A stretch of DNA of 64,000 nt from Gordionus sp. m RMFG-2023 (GCF_954871325.1 NC_088775.1:83367561-83431560); one strand, 5' to 3'. Counted from the stretch's first letter, positions 12,290 through 25,783 are shown. Program-made: numbers and translations. The notes: a model not told the origin generated them from the letters alone.

Positions 12290-14482
12290 AAATGGGTTGC
12301 AGCTAGCTATGGAGTTTGATACCGGCGCCGCGTGTAGTGTGATTGATGAGGTCACCTGGAATCGTATTGGACCACAACTATCACCGGCTTATAAATTAGT
12401 GGGATATAATCATATCCAAATCGAAGTACTAGGTAAATGTACCGTAGAAGTCAAAGTAAAAAATATTTCGAAATTTTTACTTATTTGGGTAATTAAAGGG
12501 GAGAATTCCATTATTTTTGGGATGCCTTTCATTAGAGAATTTGATATAAAACTACCGGAAGAAGTTCGTATTAATAAAATAAATATGAATATGAATATTC
12601 CCTCTTTAAATACGATTGTTTCAAAATTCCCTCAAGTTTTTTAAAAAAAATTAGGTGAAATCAAACTGCAAAAGGCAGTCATCCGAATAGAACCGAACAC
12701 GTTACCGATTGCATTACCAGCAAGAAGAGTTCCTTTTCCGTTGCGTCGAACCATTGAAGCTGAGTTGGACAGACTTTTAGACGAAGGCGTTATCGAGAAG
12801 GTAGATCCAACAATAACTCCAATCACTTGGGCTACGCCAACGGTTAATATCTTAAAGAAATCCGGTGCCATACGGATATGCGGAGATTTTCGTTTAACAA
12901 TCAACAAATATCTAGCGATCGATAACGATTTACTACCAACTTTCATCGACCTAACAAATAAAATCGCGGGTGGTAAAATATTTTCAACAATAGATTTAAG
13001 AGATGCATTTTTACAATTCGTAGTTAGTCCAGAATGTAGGGACCTTTTTAGTAATTTCGACACATGTCGGTTATTACCGATATCAAAGAATTCCATTTGG
13101 TTTGACTAGCGCTCCGATAATATTCCAACGCTTTATGAAAAACCTATTAAAGGGAATTCCTATGGTTAGTGTATTTTTAGACGACATAATTATTGCAGGT
13201 GAGAATAATTCCGATCATATAGTTAATTTGGAAGAAGTATTAAGAAGATTTGAGAAGGCTGGACTGACCACGACGACCGATAAAATTAAAATCGGAGAAA
13301 AGTCAGTCACTTATTTAGGTCATGTTATTGACAGTTTCGGAATTCACCCTACAGAAGATAAGATTAGCGCTATAAAAAATTTTAAAACACCTTCCAATGT
13401 TAAAGAACTACGTTCATTTCTTGGAATAGTGAATTATCATGAGGCATTTATTAAAAATTTGCATTCTATTTGTGCGCCTTTACACCGACTAACGAGTAAA
13501 AATGTTGGTTGGTTTTGGTCAGCTAAAGAAAATGAAATATTTACTAAAGTTAAAAATATATTGTCAAAAGAAGATACAATAATTCCTTATTCAGCCGATA
13601 TCCCTGTCGTGATTTCTTGTGACGCTTCCGAAGATGGTCTAGGAGCTGTTATTGCACACCGATTTCTTACTGGCCAGGAGAAACCGATTGCTTACGCATC
13701 GAGAACACTTTCGGCGGCTGAAAAGAATTATGCCACAATTGATCGGGAGGCTTCGGCGATCATGTTCGCTATCGAGAAGTTTCATCAATATATTTTTGGA
13801 AGACATTTTATCTTGGTTACTGATCATAAACCATTACAATATATTTTAGGTGATAAAAGAGATCTTAACAAAATAACAAATAACCGTTTAATACGGTGGG
13901 CGACGAAACTATTAAATTATGATTATGAGATAATATATAGACCAGGTAATCAAAATAAATGTGCCGATGCTCTGTCCCGTTTGGGGGTAGAGAAAGCAAA
14001 AACCAATGAAGTTACAAAAAAATTCGAAGAAGAAATCAGAGGATTAAAAATTAATTTAATAGAGGATTTATCTTTCACACGCAGTTAAGTCGTAAGTGAA
14101 ACGAGCAATGATATAAACCTAAAAGAGATTATTAAATTAATAAAAAATCATTGGTATATTGATAATATAAATAATTATTCGGAGATTGTAAAAAAATATA
14201 TTTCGATTAAAGATAATATTTCGTTCGAAGAAGGATTATTATTTTATAATGATAGAATTATTATTGCAGATATTTTAAAAAAGGAGGTTTTATATGTGAT
14301 TCATCGAGGACATCCTGGGATAGTGGGGATAAAATTATTGTGTAGATATTACGTGTTATGGACAAATCTCGATACTGATGTTGAAGACTTTGTTAAATGT
14401 TGTAAGAGTTGTCAAGAAGGAAGGCCGGGAGCTAAAGAAGTGCCATTATACAATTGGAACATTCCTACCCGACCTTGGGAAC
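12290..14482 (+). other. gypsy pol, protease to start of integrase (fossil part)
   Basis: Domains in order: aspartic protease (FDTGAACSVI near 12.3 kb), reverse transcriptase (GAIRICGDFR, FSTIDLRDAF, FLDDIIIAG in 12.75-13.4 kb), RNase H (VISCDASEDGLGAV near 13.6 kb and DHKPLQYI near 13.8 kb) and the integrase HHCC zinc finger (HRGHPGIVG to CKSCQ near 14.3-14.4 kb). The part stops at the TTGGGAAC target site of the nested hAT. The whole is a broken fossil. Confidence 0.9.
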
Positions 14483-15059
14483 CAGCGTCTACATGGCAGA
14501 AAATTTGATGGAGGCAAACCCCTCCAAAATCTACCCATACCCACCTAAAAAAATCCTGCGGCCTTCGGCCGCGAAATTTACAGACCTACTATGGTATAGT
14601 GATTTTATTTTAAAAATCTTATCTGCCACCATTTATAACCTTACAACATAATTCTATTTACAATCTTTCAAGCCTATTTAGGGAAAAAAAATTTAAAAAT
14701 TTGTAAGTGATAATGAACTTTTATTTAAATAATGCAATCTTTTCATAATTTGGTATTCACTTTATTTTCATAAAATATATATAAGTGAATTAAATGAGAT
14801 AACATATTAATATTTCTATGAAAAAGATCTAAAATATTGTAAAAAATATAAGACGAATAAATTTAAAGAGGTATATTTAGCTTGATTCCACATAATTAAA
14901 AACATGTATTGTAAATAGAGCTATTATATAAAATATTAGAATAAAATGAATTATAGTATATTTTGCATTGAAATTATAAAATGTTAAATTAAATATACAT
15001 TATTTAAAAGCCTATATATTCGCTGTGAAAAAGATACATTAATTATTTTATTAATAATT

Positions 15060-17195
15060 TGGATAACCTTATTGATGTTAAAGCAAATTGTGTTATAATA
15101 TCATCAATTGTAAATTTTTCAAAAACATCAATTTCGCTGGATATTAACAGTAAATTTTCCAAAAATGGGTCCGAAATTTTATTCCGCATTCGAGTTTTGT
15201 TAATTTTTACTTTACTCATGGCTCTTTCGGCTGAACAGGAAGTTGTAGGAAAGGTTAATAAATATTTATATAATAAATTTAAATTTGAATAAGAATTTAA
15301 TTGATTTAAAAGTCGGTATGGTAATATAAAAGAAAATTTTATCCATTTTTTATTTTGGTCATGATTTCGCTGTTGATATTTTCTTTGGTAATTTGATCGT
15401 TTGCAATACCTTTAATTATATACAATTACAAATAAAATATCAATAAATTACTTTCATCAATATATAACGCGTCATTCTTTTTAACTTTTAAAAGATCTTC
15501 GCAAAAAATGATTGATTGAGACTCCAAATATAAAGAGCGAAAATCATTACATTCATCAACAATGTTTTGGACATCCAATTGATAAGTATTACAAATTTCG
15601 GATATTTGCCATCCTTCTATTTTTTCATTATCCATAATTCCAGCGGGAGTAAAAATGGATATCTGTGATAAAAAATTTAAACAATCATAATTAAATCGAT
15701 CATTTAGGTGATTAATTATTGCATTTAGAACAGGGAAAAATATTTCCGTTCTATATCTATAATAATAAATAATAATTTAAATTTTTTTAATTTATTCAAC
15801 TTGTTTTTTTTTTGTTCAACATAATTATTGAATTCTGTTTGATCCAATTTGAATATTGATTTCATATTATACAAATCAGTTATTACATTATTCTTTTTCA
15901 AAAAACTATTAGATAAGGAATGTAATTTTAAAAATATATTGTCTCCATTAGCTATATTTTAAAATTATTTATAGAAATAGTAACTAATATTAACCTTTTA
16001 GATTTTGTAATTTATTTTTTGTATGTTGTATTAATTTGGTTACCAAAGCCAAATCATTACCAACTGCCTGCATTTCAATACAAGCCTCATGTGTACATTT
16101 CAATATTTCTTTCAAAATAAAAAGACTTAATATAAAATTTTCATCTTTAATTCTTGATAATAACCCATCGGCAATGGAAGAGGTGCTTGGGTCATTAGAA
16201 TCTTTTAATTCAACTAATGATGCTAAAATATGTTCATAAACATCTAAAAAGATTTCTACAGATTTGTAGGATGATGACCAATTTCTGAAAATATATAAGT
16301 TTCAAGTTTCATTAAAAATATTTTATTTACCTTGTTGTGTTTTTAATTCTTTTAAGAGATTTCTTGGACTTTCTCATTTGATATTTAACAAACACACCTT
16401 GACGTCTAACTCCATTCATAAAATTATATAACTCATCTAATATTCCCATTGCCTTTTTCATTTCAATTTTGCATCCACAAACATGAGCAACTACTAAATT
16501 TAGCCGATGTGCATGGCACCAAATATAGATGGCTTTTGGAGCCTCTTTCAATATTAAAGCCTGCATTCCTTTGTATACTCCTCTCATATTTCCTGCACCA
16601 TCCATACTTTGTCCAACCAAATAATCAAGAGGAAGACCAAGATCATTAAACTTAGAAAAAACATGTTTCTTTATATTTTCCCCAGTGGTTTCTGTTGTGA
16701 AAAACATGTATGATCCTTTCTACAGGATGTGGATGCAGATCATCTTCTATATACCGAACAAGCTTTACCCCATGTTGAGTCCAAAAAGTATTGGACTTAG
16801 GGCCACCAAACATAATACAATATAGACAAAAGACTTTGTCTAAAGTAGTGCTATAAGATAGCCAATTTCTGGGGTTGAGGGAACCATCTATATTAACCTT
16901 TCTATAATAGGTTATATTCATGCTCCTGTTTAAAAAGTAAAAAAAAATATATTGGTATAGAAATAATGGATGGGTAAAAATTAATGAAAATAAATATTAT
17001 TTAAAACCTCTTGTTAGTAACAGGATATTGAAATTTATTTGTACATGGCTGACAAGGGCCTACAGCAATTATGAAATTTATCAAAATATTTGTCATCCTA
17101 AATAATATAAAGTGAAAAGGGTCATTTGGTTCCTTTTTTTTGTATAGCTGAATAAGACTTGGACTTTGAATATCCTCATAATTTATTCCCTTCAA
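15060..17195 (-). pseudogene. hAT element 1 transposase, exons 2 onward, internally deleted
   Basis: Reading leftward: GPCQPCTNKFQYPVTNKR, then (after a GT-AG intron with acceptor at 16926) a TTF-type zinc-finger region with LNPRNWLSYS and KVFCLYCIMFGG. Next comes the RNase-H core from TTETTGENIKKHVFSKF through QSMDGAGNMRGVYKG and WCHAHRLNLVV, then NWSSSYKSVEIFLDVYEHI (16.2-16.3 kb), then the dimerisation tail TTSCSAERAMSKVKINKTR (15.06-15.29 kb). Between the zinc finger (16.72 kb) and TTETTGENI (16.70 kb) the family normally has some 200 residues including the first catalytic Asp. Here they are missing, so the gene is dead by internal deletion. Large low-identity gaps near 15.3-16.0 kb may be introns or decay. 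Confidence 0.85.
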
Positions 17196-17266
17196 AAGTC
17201 ATTATATAAATTTTATTTAAATATAATGCCTCATGCAAAGTAAGTGCCTCACTAGAACCGGGGATT

Positions 17267-17441
17267 GACCCGTGGTCGGACCCTTGGTTCAGACCCGTGG
17301 TCGGACCCTTGGTTCAGACCCGTGGTCGGACCCTTGGTTCAGACCCGTGGTCGGACCCTTGGTTCAGACTCGTGGTCGGACCCTTGGTTCAGACCCGTGG
17401 TCGGACCCTTGGTTCAGACCCGTGGTCGGACCCTTGGTTCG
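17267..17441. repeat. 25-bp minisatellite, about 7 copies
   Basis: The unit is GACCCGTGGTCGGACCCTTG plus GTTCA, copied with almost no change. It is GC-rich in an AT-rich setting. Repetitive frames across it encode only the repeat and are not genes. Confidence 0.95.
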
Positions 17442-18462
17442 GACTCAGGGTTGTTTTTATTGTTAGATAATATAGATAGCCCTGCAAGCAAGTCAGTTTC
17501 GGGATTAAAAAATTTATATCTGGTCGAGTTATGGTTTAATTTATAAAATCCAAAATTATAGTTTACTGAGAATAAACGGAAGAAGATACTATAAAATTTA
17601 ATATAAAAATTAAAATGCTTTTTGTTTAAATAAATTTAAATATTTTCAGACTCAGGGCTAAAGAAAGGAGGAAGGTGCTAGGCTAGTAGTGCCTAAAAAT
17701 CAATTGGTATATATCAATAACTGAGATAGGGTTTTAGAATAAGTTACAATGGGCTCTAGCTAAATAAAAATTTAATTTGCATAGCCTCTACTTGGGTAAA
17801 AGAGTAAACATGTTTTTTTAATCACAGTTAGTGTTTGTGATTTTGTAGCGAAATATACAAAAATAAAATTTTTATAAGGAAAACTAAGAAAAATTATAAA
17901 CCTTATTAATTTATTAATCTTATTCTAATTATAAATAAAAAAGCAATAATTTTTTTTAACCCATGAAAATGAAATATTATTATAATTTCTTATAGCGTGG
18001 TGTGTTATATAAATACAGATTGTAAAAAAATAATCACATAATGTAATAAAATAATAATATACAATATCTTTAAAAAAAATATTTATTAAAAGTTTTATTC
18101 TGTAAAATACCCCTCCTCACCCTCGCCAAAGTGGCCACAGAATTTACAAATAATATGATATGTTGAGACACATTTTCATTATGTGAAAAAACATTCTTAT
18201 ATATAGTTAAATAACTTTCCATAATTATTGTAAAAACATTTTGATAAAATTTTTAAAAATTTTTGATATAATTTTTTTAAAATTTTTTTAATAATAAGAG
18301 TTTTTAAACTTTAATGAAGATTAAAGTCAAAAAGTTATGAATCGAATATAATTTTTTTATGTTTTGGACCCAAGTTTAAGTGGGAAAATGAGAATAAAAA
18401 TTTTCTAAATAGAATAATTTTTTTAAATTTTTTTTATTTAAAGTATTATTTATATGAATGTT

Positions 18463-19440
18463 ACTTTTAGTTATCTAAAGAAGGAAATCAGGATATGAAA
18501 TTTGATAATTTCTTAATAAACATAAGTGAAAGAAAATTCGAATTTAGAGTTTTCAGATAATTCTTATTTTTTTATATTTTTTTTGGTTTTAAAATTAAAT
18601 AAAATTTAATTGTTGTAGTTGCTTTTATTAACCTAAAATGACGCATACCAAAAATCATCGAGATGTGCCACCAACCATTCTACCCATAACGGAAGCCCCG
18701 ACACTTCAATTTAACTTTCCGTAATTATTGTAAAAACTTGTTGAGAAAAATACATCCTTTTTTAAAAAAACTTTTAAAAACTTGAAAAATTTTTTTGAGA
18801 AAAGCATTATATTTTTAAAAAATTCCGGTAACCTATGCACAATAGGAATAAGTGGATTGAAAAAATTCACAATAGATGGGGCTTTTACTGCGATAAAATT
18901 CAAGGCATACCTGGATGAATTATTCGCACTTTTACCATCAAATTCATTACTTATAATGGATAATGCTCCAAACATCGAGCGAGAATAATTAGTGAGAATT
19001 ATCCAAATATCATATTTTTGCCACCCTATTCGCCGCAATTAAATCTGATAGAAAATTTTTACGGATTAATTAAAAATCAATATAGATCAAATCCTCCTAA
19101 ACCCAATAACCGAAATGAAGTTATTTCAATTGTTACGGTATTTTAGGCAATTATTTTACATATAATTTTTTAAATTTTTATTCTCACACCATAAAGTTTT
19201 TTGAAGAGGGAATTCGATGCATTCCTTTAAATGATTGAATTTGTAATTGATTTATATTGTGTAATATTTTATTTACATAGAATAAATAAATAATAAATGG
19301 TTTTTTTTATTTGGTGTTTCGAATTGATCATAAAAAATTCTAACAAATAAGAATTATCTGAAAACCCTAAATTCGAGTTTTCACTCATATTAAGAAATTA
19401 TTCAAATTTCTTATGGATTTCCATTCTTTGGATAACTGAA
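18463..19440 (+). pseudogene. mariner-like (DDE_3) transposon relic
   Basis: About 105-bp inverted ends: CTTTTAGTTATCTAAAGAAG on the left, complement of CTTTGGATAACTGAAAGTAA on the right. The interior keeps the C-terminal half of a Tc1/mariner-type transposase: FTIDGAFTAIKFKAYLDEL, LLIMDNAPN (catalytic D), then PPYSPQLNLIENFYGLIK (catalytic E). A frame change lies just after the MDNAPN motif, and the DNA-binding N-terminus and first D are gone. A non-functional relic of about 1 kb against the usual 1.3 kb. Confidence 0.75.
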
Positions 19441-20311
19441 AGTAAAATTAAAATATTGGAAAAATCACCGATAATTTTATGTAAGTATTCATATTTGGCA
19501 AATATAATTACTAGTTTACGGTTACTTACGCATCTTCAACTAAACTTTTATGGGATTTATAGGATACCTATTTTAACTTTACAAAATTCTTGAGTGAGCC
19601 GTTATAGCTAAAAATTTAAGCATTAATAACATTGGTGTGAATGTGAATAGCAAAACAATACATGTAGGTTGGTACTTCTTCAACATATACTATTTTTTTC
19701 CTACATAAATTAAAACAACTCAAAACAATTTTTACTGAATTCCCAAAAGTTCATTTTAGGTAAAAATTTTAATTTTCATAATTGAATCGCTCAGATTTCA
19801 ACTATTTTTATATTATTAAGTGTATAAGGAAGATTTTTACAGTATTAAAATTAATCATGAAAGGTAATGAAAATATTTTGTGAATGCTATTATCCATCAA
19901 GGTTCTTTGGTCTAACTAATTGCTAGGAAGATTGGGAGGGGAGGGTTGTAAAAACCTCTCTATTGCTAAAGAGTATTAAATTAAAGCTGATTAAATTTTT
20001 TTTATTTAATTCATTAAAGTCACTTAAAAACGAGTATAAATATATTTATTTTTAAAATTTGATGAATTAAATAAATATATATATTAATATTACAACAATA
20101 GAATACAAATACAATATTAAAAATTAATATTTTCATTTTTTCTAATATCATAAACAGGATCAGGATTCAGGAATATATCCTGCTTGTAGTTGTGGATATA
20201 GATTTCATCATATAATACCATCCCTAAAAAATATTTAAATATAAAATTAAAATATATTTAGAAAAATGAATTATTTATTAAAAAATAAATAACAACTATG
20301 CATAAAAATTT

Positions 20312-23097
20312 TTACCATATATCATCATGAAGAGCCATTATATCTATATCCCAGGATGATAATGAAATGCATTGTTTAAGGGTGGAGGGAGCCATCCTGT
20401 TCCTCAATTTCGTAATAGTATTTCCGGCAAGAGAAAAGGTTCTTTCCGATGCCACGGAAGTTGTTTGTTGGCATAGAAAGTCTTTCGCCATCGTAGCTAA
20501 ATGAGGAAATCTATCTGAATTCCCTCTCCACCAATCTAGCACATTTGTTGTTTCGGGCGCTACAGGTTCCTGAAGATAGGTCAATATCTGATTATCACTA
20601 TCACCATTTGATGATACTTTTCTAAAGAGAAAAATTTCAAAAAGAAAAATCAGAATATATAATTTATATTAATTATATCAAAATCAAATATACCTTTTTT
20701 TCAATCCCTGCAGTAATGAAATAGATTTAAGGTTAGATGGATTGTTATTATTATTGAATGAGTACTCATCAAATGGCTCTGTGATATATTTTGCATAAAC
20801 ATCTTTGAATATAGCCATATTCATAACTGCTGCATCTTTCTTTAAATTAGCCACAAGTGTATTTTTAATCCTGGGATCTAATATTGATGCAACATAATTG
20901 TGAGGTGTTAATATGTATTGGCTATATTCTTCATATTTATTTTTCATTAATGAAGCAGCTTCTCTTATTGAAACGTCAGAATTTCCTATCTCCTGATTTT
21001 TCAAAGTCTCCAGAATATCATTGTAGAATAGTATGGCCATCCCTATAGTTGGGGATTGCGCGCTAATTTCTACGGTTATTTGATAAAAAGGAGTTAGAAA
21101 TTCTTCTAAATTAGTGAAGAAATCAAAATTCTCTGAAGACAAATCGGTCTCAATTAATCCAAGGTCGCTGAGATGTAATATTGCATTGACATTCTATAAA
21201 AATATATATAAAAAATTAGATATAATATACAAAAATATTTTTATTTTATACCTTATTAATGGCTTTTAGCATTAGATATACGCTGTTCCATCTTGTCTTT
21301 ACGGGAAGAGGTATTTTTGTTGCCCCATTAAAAGATTCATATGTCTGCAACAATTTTGGCGACATATGTAATTTGGAAACTAACTTTTCTATATTTGATA
21401 ATTTATCATCAAAATATATTAAACCATCTTTGACAATAAGGTTAAGTATATGGGCCATACAACGATGCCCATATAAAACGGCTTTAAAATTTACTTCATT
21501 ATATTTCTTAATTATTTCAACAGCCTTGATAATATTGCACCCGTTATCATGAGTGATAGACATAATTTTATCACTAATTTTAAAATCATTTAATGATGAT
21601 ATCAAAAGGGATGATATTTCGTCTCCTGTATGGGGATGGGGGAAGGATAACATATCCAAAATTATATTTATTATCTTCCACTCTTGGTTGATATAATGTA
21701 GTGTAATTGAACAGAATGAGGATCCATTAGGAGACGTCCATGCGTCACTGGTTATTGAAAATTTACTTTTATTTTTATTTAATTTTTCAATAAGATGTGT
21801 TTTAGACATCTCATAAACCTTCCCTAAATTTTTAGAGAAGGTTTGTCTACACCAAATTTTCAAATGGCTATTTAAATAGTGTATCATTTTCTTAAAATGT
21901 TCATTATCCACTAAATTGAATGGACAGTTGGTTTTAATTAAAAAATTTAATATTAATTTGTTCATATATAGGTTTTCATGTATAAGGGGCTTTCTTATTC
22001 CGGCCATTGTATCTTGGGCTTTAATTTGAGACAACTCCGTAAACATTGTCGAGTGCACGGTCTTGAGGTGTCTCTTTAGATTAGCTTAACAAAAAAATAA
22101 CGATGATAAAAATATATGTTAAAAATACTACAAATATGAACTATAGTGCGCACAAATTGAACGTTGCAACGCAGAGTTTCAAAACGCAAACAATGCATTT
22201 AAAATGCATTCGTTCAAATTGAGAACATTTCCATTTTTCATTTTAAATTATTTTTTAAAAGATTTAATTTTATGTTTAAAAAAATAAATGTATGTAATTA
22301 GTAGATATATTCATTTTTTATCCAAATAATCTTTTTTAAAAATCTAATCTAGTAAAAAAAATGAATTATTATATAAAAGAAACTAAAATTCATATTCGAA
22401 CTTTGGACTTGTAAATAAATTATCAGTTTATATTAAAAGCTTAAAATATTTTCACTGGAAACTTAATTGACTAAAAAAACCTAAAGATTATACTTGGACC
22501 TAGAAAAACGCACCTTATTTTGAAATTTTTTAATATTATTTAAAGCTTGGTAAACATTCCGGAGGCCGTCCAGCCCAATATTCGGGCTTTTCAGCAACAC
22601 AAAAAATAAAATTATTATTTTTTTGGAATGATTTTTGCATACCAGACTTTTGAATTACTTGCATATTAAATCTTAAGACAAATAGTTGTATATCATATCA
22701 ATTGTATAATATCAATTAAGTAATATTGAAAGGAGGGGCCGGTCTTATTTTAATTTTATATAAATATCCGGGCCTCGTCGTATACCTCATTTTATGACAA
22801 AATAAAACTACTACAAAAATTAATAATAAGTAATGTACTTTGTGATGTATTGTAACTATATTTGGTCTGGCAATGTATGCATTTCTTCTGAGATTTCCTT
22901 GGCGTTAGCAAAAAAGAATTTTTTATATCTACTGGATTGGATAATGTATAATCCGTAGAAAATGAAGCGACTAATTCTTGCCCTATTGACTGAGATAATG
23001 AAAACTCATCGCTTGGAATGTTGATCGGTGATATCGGTGTAGAGGTTGAATTTATATCATTGAAAAAATACTCAGACTCATCGAAATTGTTTAACAT
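20312..23097 (-). CDS. hAT element 2 transposase, four exons, apparently intact
   Basis: Exons on the - strand: 23097-22839, 22084-21252, 21193-20694, 20621-20312. All junctions are GT-AG and in phase (1/2, 0/0, 2/1), giving 634 codons including stop. Exons 1-2 form a BED zinc finger (KKCIHCQTKYSYN / NLKRHLKTVH). Exon 2 has SITSDAWTSPNG (first D), MSITHDNGCNIIKAV (second D) and HRCMAHILNLIV. Exon 3 is the helical insertion. Exon 4 is the hAT dimerisation domain with VASERTFSLAGNTITKLRNR (catalytic E). The length suits the family (600-700). Introns are 754, 58 and 72 bp; the first contains a small inverted repeat (CAAATTGAACG...CGTTCAAATTG, 22150-22225). The protein would cut and move DNA in the nucleus. 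The element's own terminal repeats were not found. No in-frame stop or frameshift was seen. Confidence 0.9.
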
Positions 23098-23364
23098 GTT
23101 TATTATAAAAAATTGTAGAATAAATAATTTTTTAAATGAAAATTAATAATATTTTTATTCCTATATATAGTAGCAGAGAGAAGCTTATGGAGAAGGGGGG
23201 GGGGAGTATTTTTCGTAATAAAAAAATTATTTTAAGGAAATATAAAACTTCCGTTTTTTAAAGAAATTGTGTAATATTTAAAGTCTTTTAATACTGTAAT
23301 TATAAATAAAAAAAGCTTTATTATTTTATTCTACATTAATCACAATAGTGTTGAAAATAAAAAA

Positions 23365-24175
23365 TAATTTTTTTTTAACCCTTGAAAATGAAATATTATC
23401 ATATAATTTCTTATAGCGTGGTGGCTGGTGTGTTATATAAATACATATTGTAAAAAAATCACATAATGTAATAAAATAATAATATACAATATCTTTAAAA
23501 AAAATATTTATAAAAAGTTTTATTGATGATTTATATAAACTGAAAGAGAGAAAGAATTAATATGTTGTAACACATTTTCATAATGTGAAAAAACATTCTT
23601 ATATAGATTGTAAAAACATTTTGATAAAATTTTTTTAATAATAAGATAAGAAGAGTTTTTAAACTTTAATGAAGATTTACGTCAAAGTTATATATCGAAT
23701 ATAATTTTTTTATGTTTTGGACCCAAGTTTAAGTGGGAAAATGAGAATAAAAATTTTCTAAGATTTTTAGAATAATTTTTTTTTTAAATGCACATTATAA
23801 ATTTTTTTAAATTTAAAGTATTATTACAATATATTAATGTTACTTTTATTAGTTATCTAAAGAATGGAAATCAGGATAAGAAATTTGATAATTTCTTAAT
23901 AAACATAAGTGAAAGAAAATTCGAATTTAGGGTTTTCAGATAATTCTTATTTTTTTTTGGTTTTAAAATTAAATAAAACTTAAAATAACGCATACCAAAA
24001 ATCATCGAGATGTGCCACCAACCATTCCATAACGGAAGCCCCCACACTTCAATTTAACTTTCCGTAATTATTGTAAAAACTTGTTGAGAAAAATACATCC
24101 TTTTTTAAAAAAACTTTTAAAAACTTGAAAAATTTTTTTGAGAAAAACATTATATTTTTAAAAACTTCCGGTAAT
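23365..24175. repeat. long direct repeat of 17940-18835
   Basis: The two copies share long runs such as TTTGGACCCAAGTTTAAGTG, ATCGAGATGTGCCACCAACC and TTTCCGTAATTATTGTAAAA, at roughly 90% identity with small indels. The left copy is followed by the mariner-like transposase relic; the right copy lacks it. The pair flanks hAT 2 and could recombine. Confidence 0.85.
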
Positions 24176-25522
24176 TAACTTACATTAAAACCTATAATAA
24201 TTCTTTCTTAAATTTGCGACAATTTTAATTTTAAACTTCTATATTTTATAATTCTTTTTAAAAAAACTATATTTCCATTTTTTTAAATGTCAAATTTTAC
24301 TATCGCTAGTATTTTGAATCTATCTCCAGTTTCAGGTGTTAATATAATATTCTATTATTTACTAACCTAATATATTTTAGGCACTACTAGCACATTCCTC
24401 CTTTCTTTAGCCCTGAGTCTGAAAATATTTAATTTTTTTTAAATAAAAAGCATTTTAATTTTTATATTAAATTTTATAGTATCTTCTTTGGTTTATTCTC
24501 AGTTAACTATAATTTTGGATTTTATAAATTAAACCATAACTCGACCAGATATAAATTTTTTAATCCCGAATCTGACTTGTTTGCAGGGCTATTTTATCTA
24601 ACAATAAAAACAACCCCGGGTCTGAACCAAGGGTCCGACCACGGGTCTGAACCAAGGGTTTGTGCTCGGGGTTCGTGCTCAGAGCTGGTTTAGTCGATTT
24701 TTAGACCAAAACCCCGGGTCTTGGTTATATACAACCAACCAATTAACAACACTAGGTAAAGCACAAGTGAATGTAGAATACAAAGGGAATTCACATATTT
24801 TAAACGCAATAATCATAAACATCAATATGACTTTGTTAGATCTGTAAAAACATTTTTAAAATATACTTGAAAGATTCATAGGCATGATAGATGCAGATTA
24901 ATATAAAACTGCGATCACATGAAGAAATCATAAAACAATATTATAATGACTATAAAAATAAAAACAATATTAAGTATAAATAAAATTGTGAAATTCATGA
25001 TGAAAGTATATTATCTAAAGAAATTCTAATAGCTAAATAAAACAATGATAATAAACATACCTAATATAACACATAATGTAAATAAAGGGGATGAAACTCA
25101 CACAGATAACATTTTGAAAATAGTTGATTCCAAATCATATTTTATAAGATTTATATTTAAAAAAAGTAAAAGAATTTGAAGTCTTAATTCAATTAAAGAT
25201 GAAAAGATTTAAATTTAAAAATTCCTAGAAATTAACATTACCTTATTTTACTACATTATATTAACTTAATAAGTTTTTTTAATACTTTGGTTTTAAATTA
25301 TTATTATTAACTTATTAAACATATTGTTAAATTGAACTTTATAAAGTATATATAGATATAAAAATAGTGTGATAAACAGTTAAAAAACATTAAATAATAA
25401 TATATATAATTTATTTTCTCTATACCCTGACTACTCTAATATTAATATTATTCTGGTAAAATTTTAAATCACTTTCTATTAATTCACAAATTTATAGTTA
25501 CAATAATAAATAAAAATATTAC

Positions 25523-25783
25523 TTTTTGGAAGTAAGATGTTATTGTCTTTTTTTGCAACTGGGGTTCAACTCCATTTGTGATATTATATGGAATATCACA
25601 ATTTAAAGATACCCAATTATTATTATCTCTTTTGATGGCTACCTTTGTAAATTTCATATCAGCTGGCTTGACATGAGGATGTTTATGTTTATAATGTTCA
25701 TGTATCTTGTCACTTCTTATTTTAGAAGTTTTGCAATTTTTAATATTGCACTTAACTTTAAATATGGTTTTGTTACTTGGCAT
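25523..25783 (-). pseudogene. first coding exon of hAT element 1 transposase
   Basis: 87 codons from ATG at 25783 to a GTAATA donor, phase 0. A C-x4-C...H-x3-H-x-H cluster (CNIKNCK, HEHYKHKH) suggests a small zinc-binding module. The exon ends QKKTITSYFQK, the place and shape of the short TIxSFF-type motif that opens ZMYM/THAP-like hAT transposases and resembles a PCNA-binding PIP box. The next recognisable exon is 8.3 kb away across the nested element. It is assigned to this transposase from its position inside the same terminal repeats and its strand; sequence alone does not prove it. Confidence 0.6.

Larger units (their letters stand above)
17267..24671. mobile_element. inverted-repeat element with minisatellite ends, nested in hAT 1
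   Basis: 17447-17695 and 24373-24615 are inverted copies at roughly 90% identity (for example AAAGAAAGGAGGAAGGTGCT on the left, its complement on the right). Outside them both ends carry copies of a GACCCGTGGTCGGACCC-type unit: about seven on the left, about two on the right. Inside are a long direct repeat pair, a mariner-like relic and the second hAT. CACTAG occurs just outside the left end (17250-17255) and near 24751, a possible but unproven target duplication. The superfamily is unknown. Confidence 0.65.

Noticed and set aside
17265-17546. Repetitive frames over the minisatellite (VGPLVQTRGRTLGSD)
   Set aside because: They encode only the 25-bp repeat in its several phases; no domain and no start context.
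20000-23200. Terminal repeats of hAT 2
   Set aside because: Looked for inverted ends with 8-bp duplications between 19440 and 20300 and between 23100 and 23290; candidates with G-runs (19945, 23190) do not match each other.
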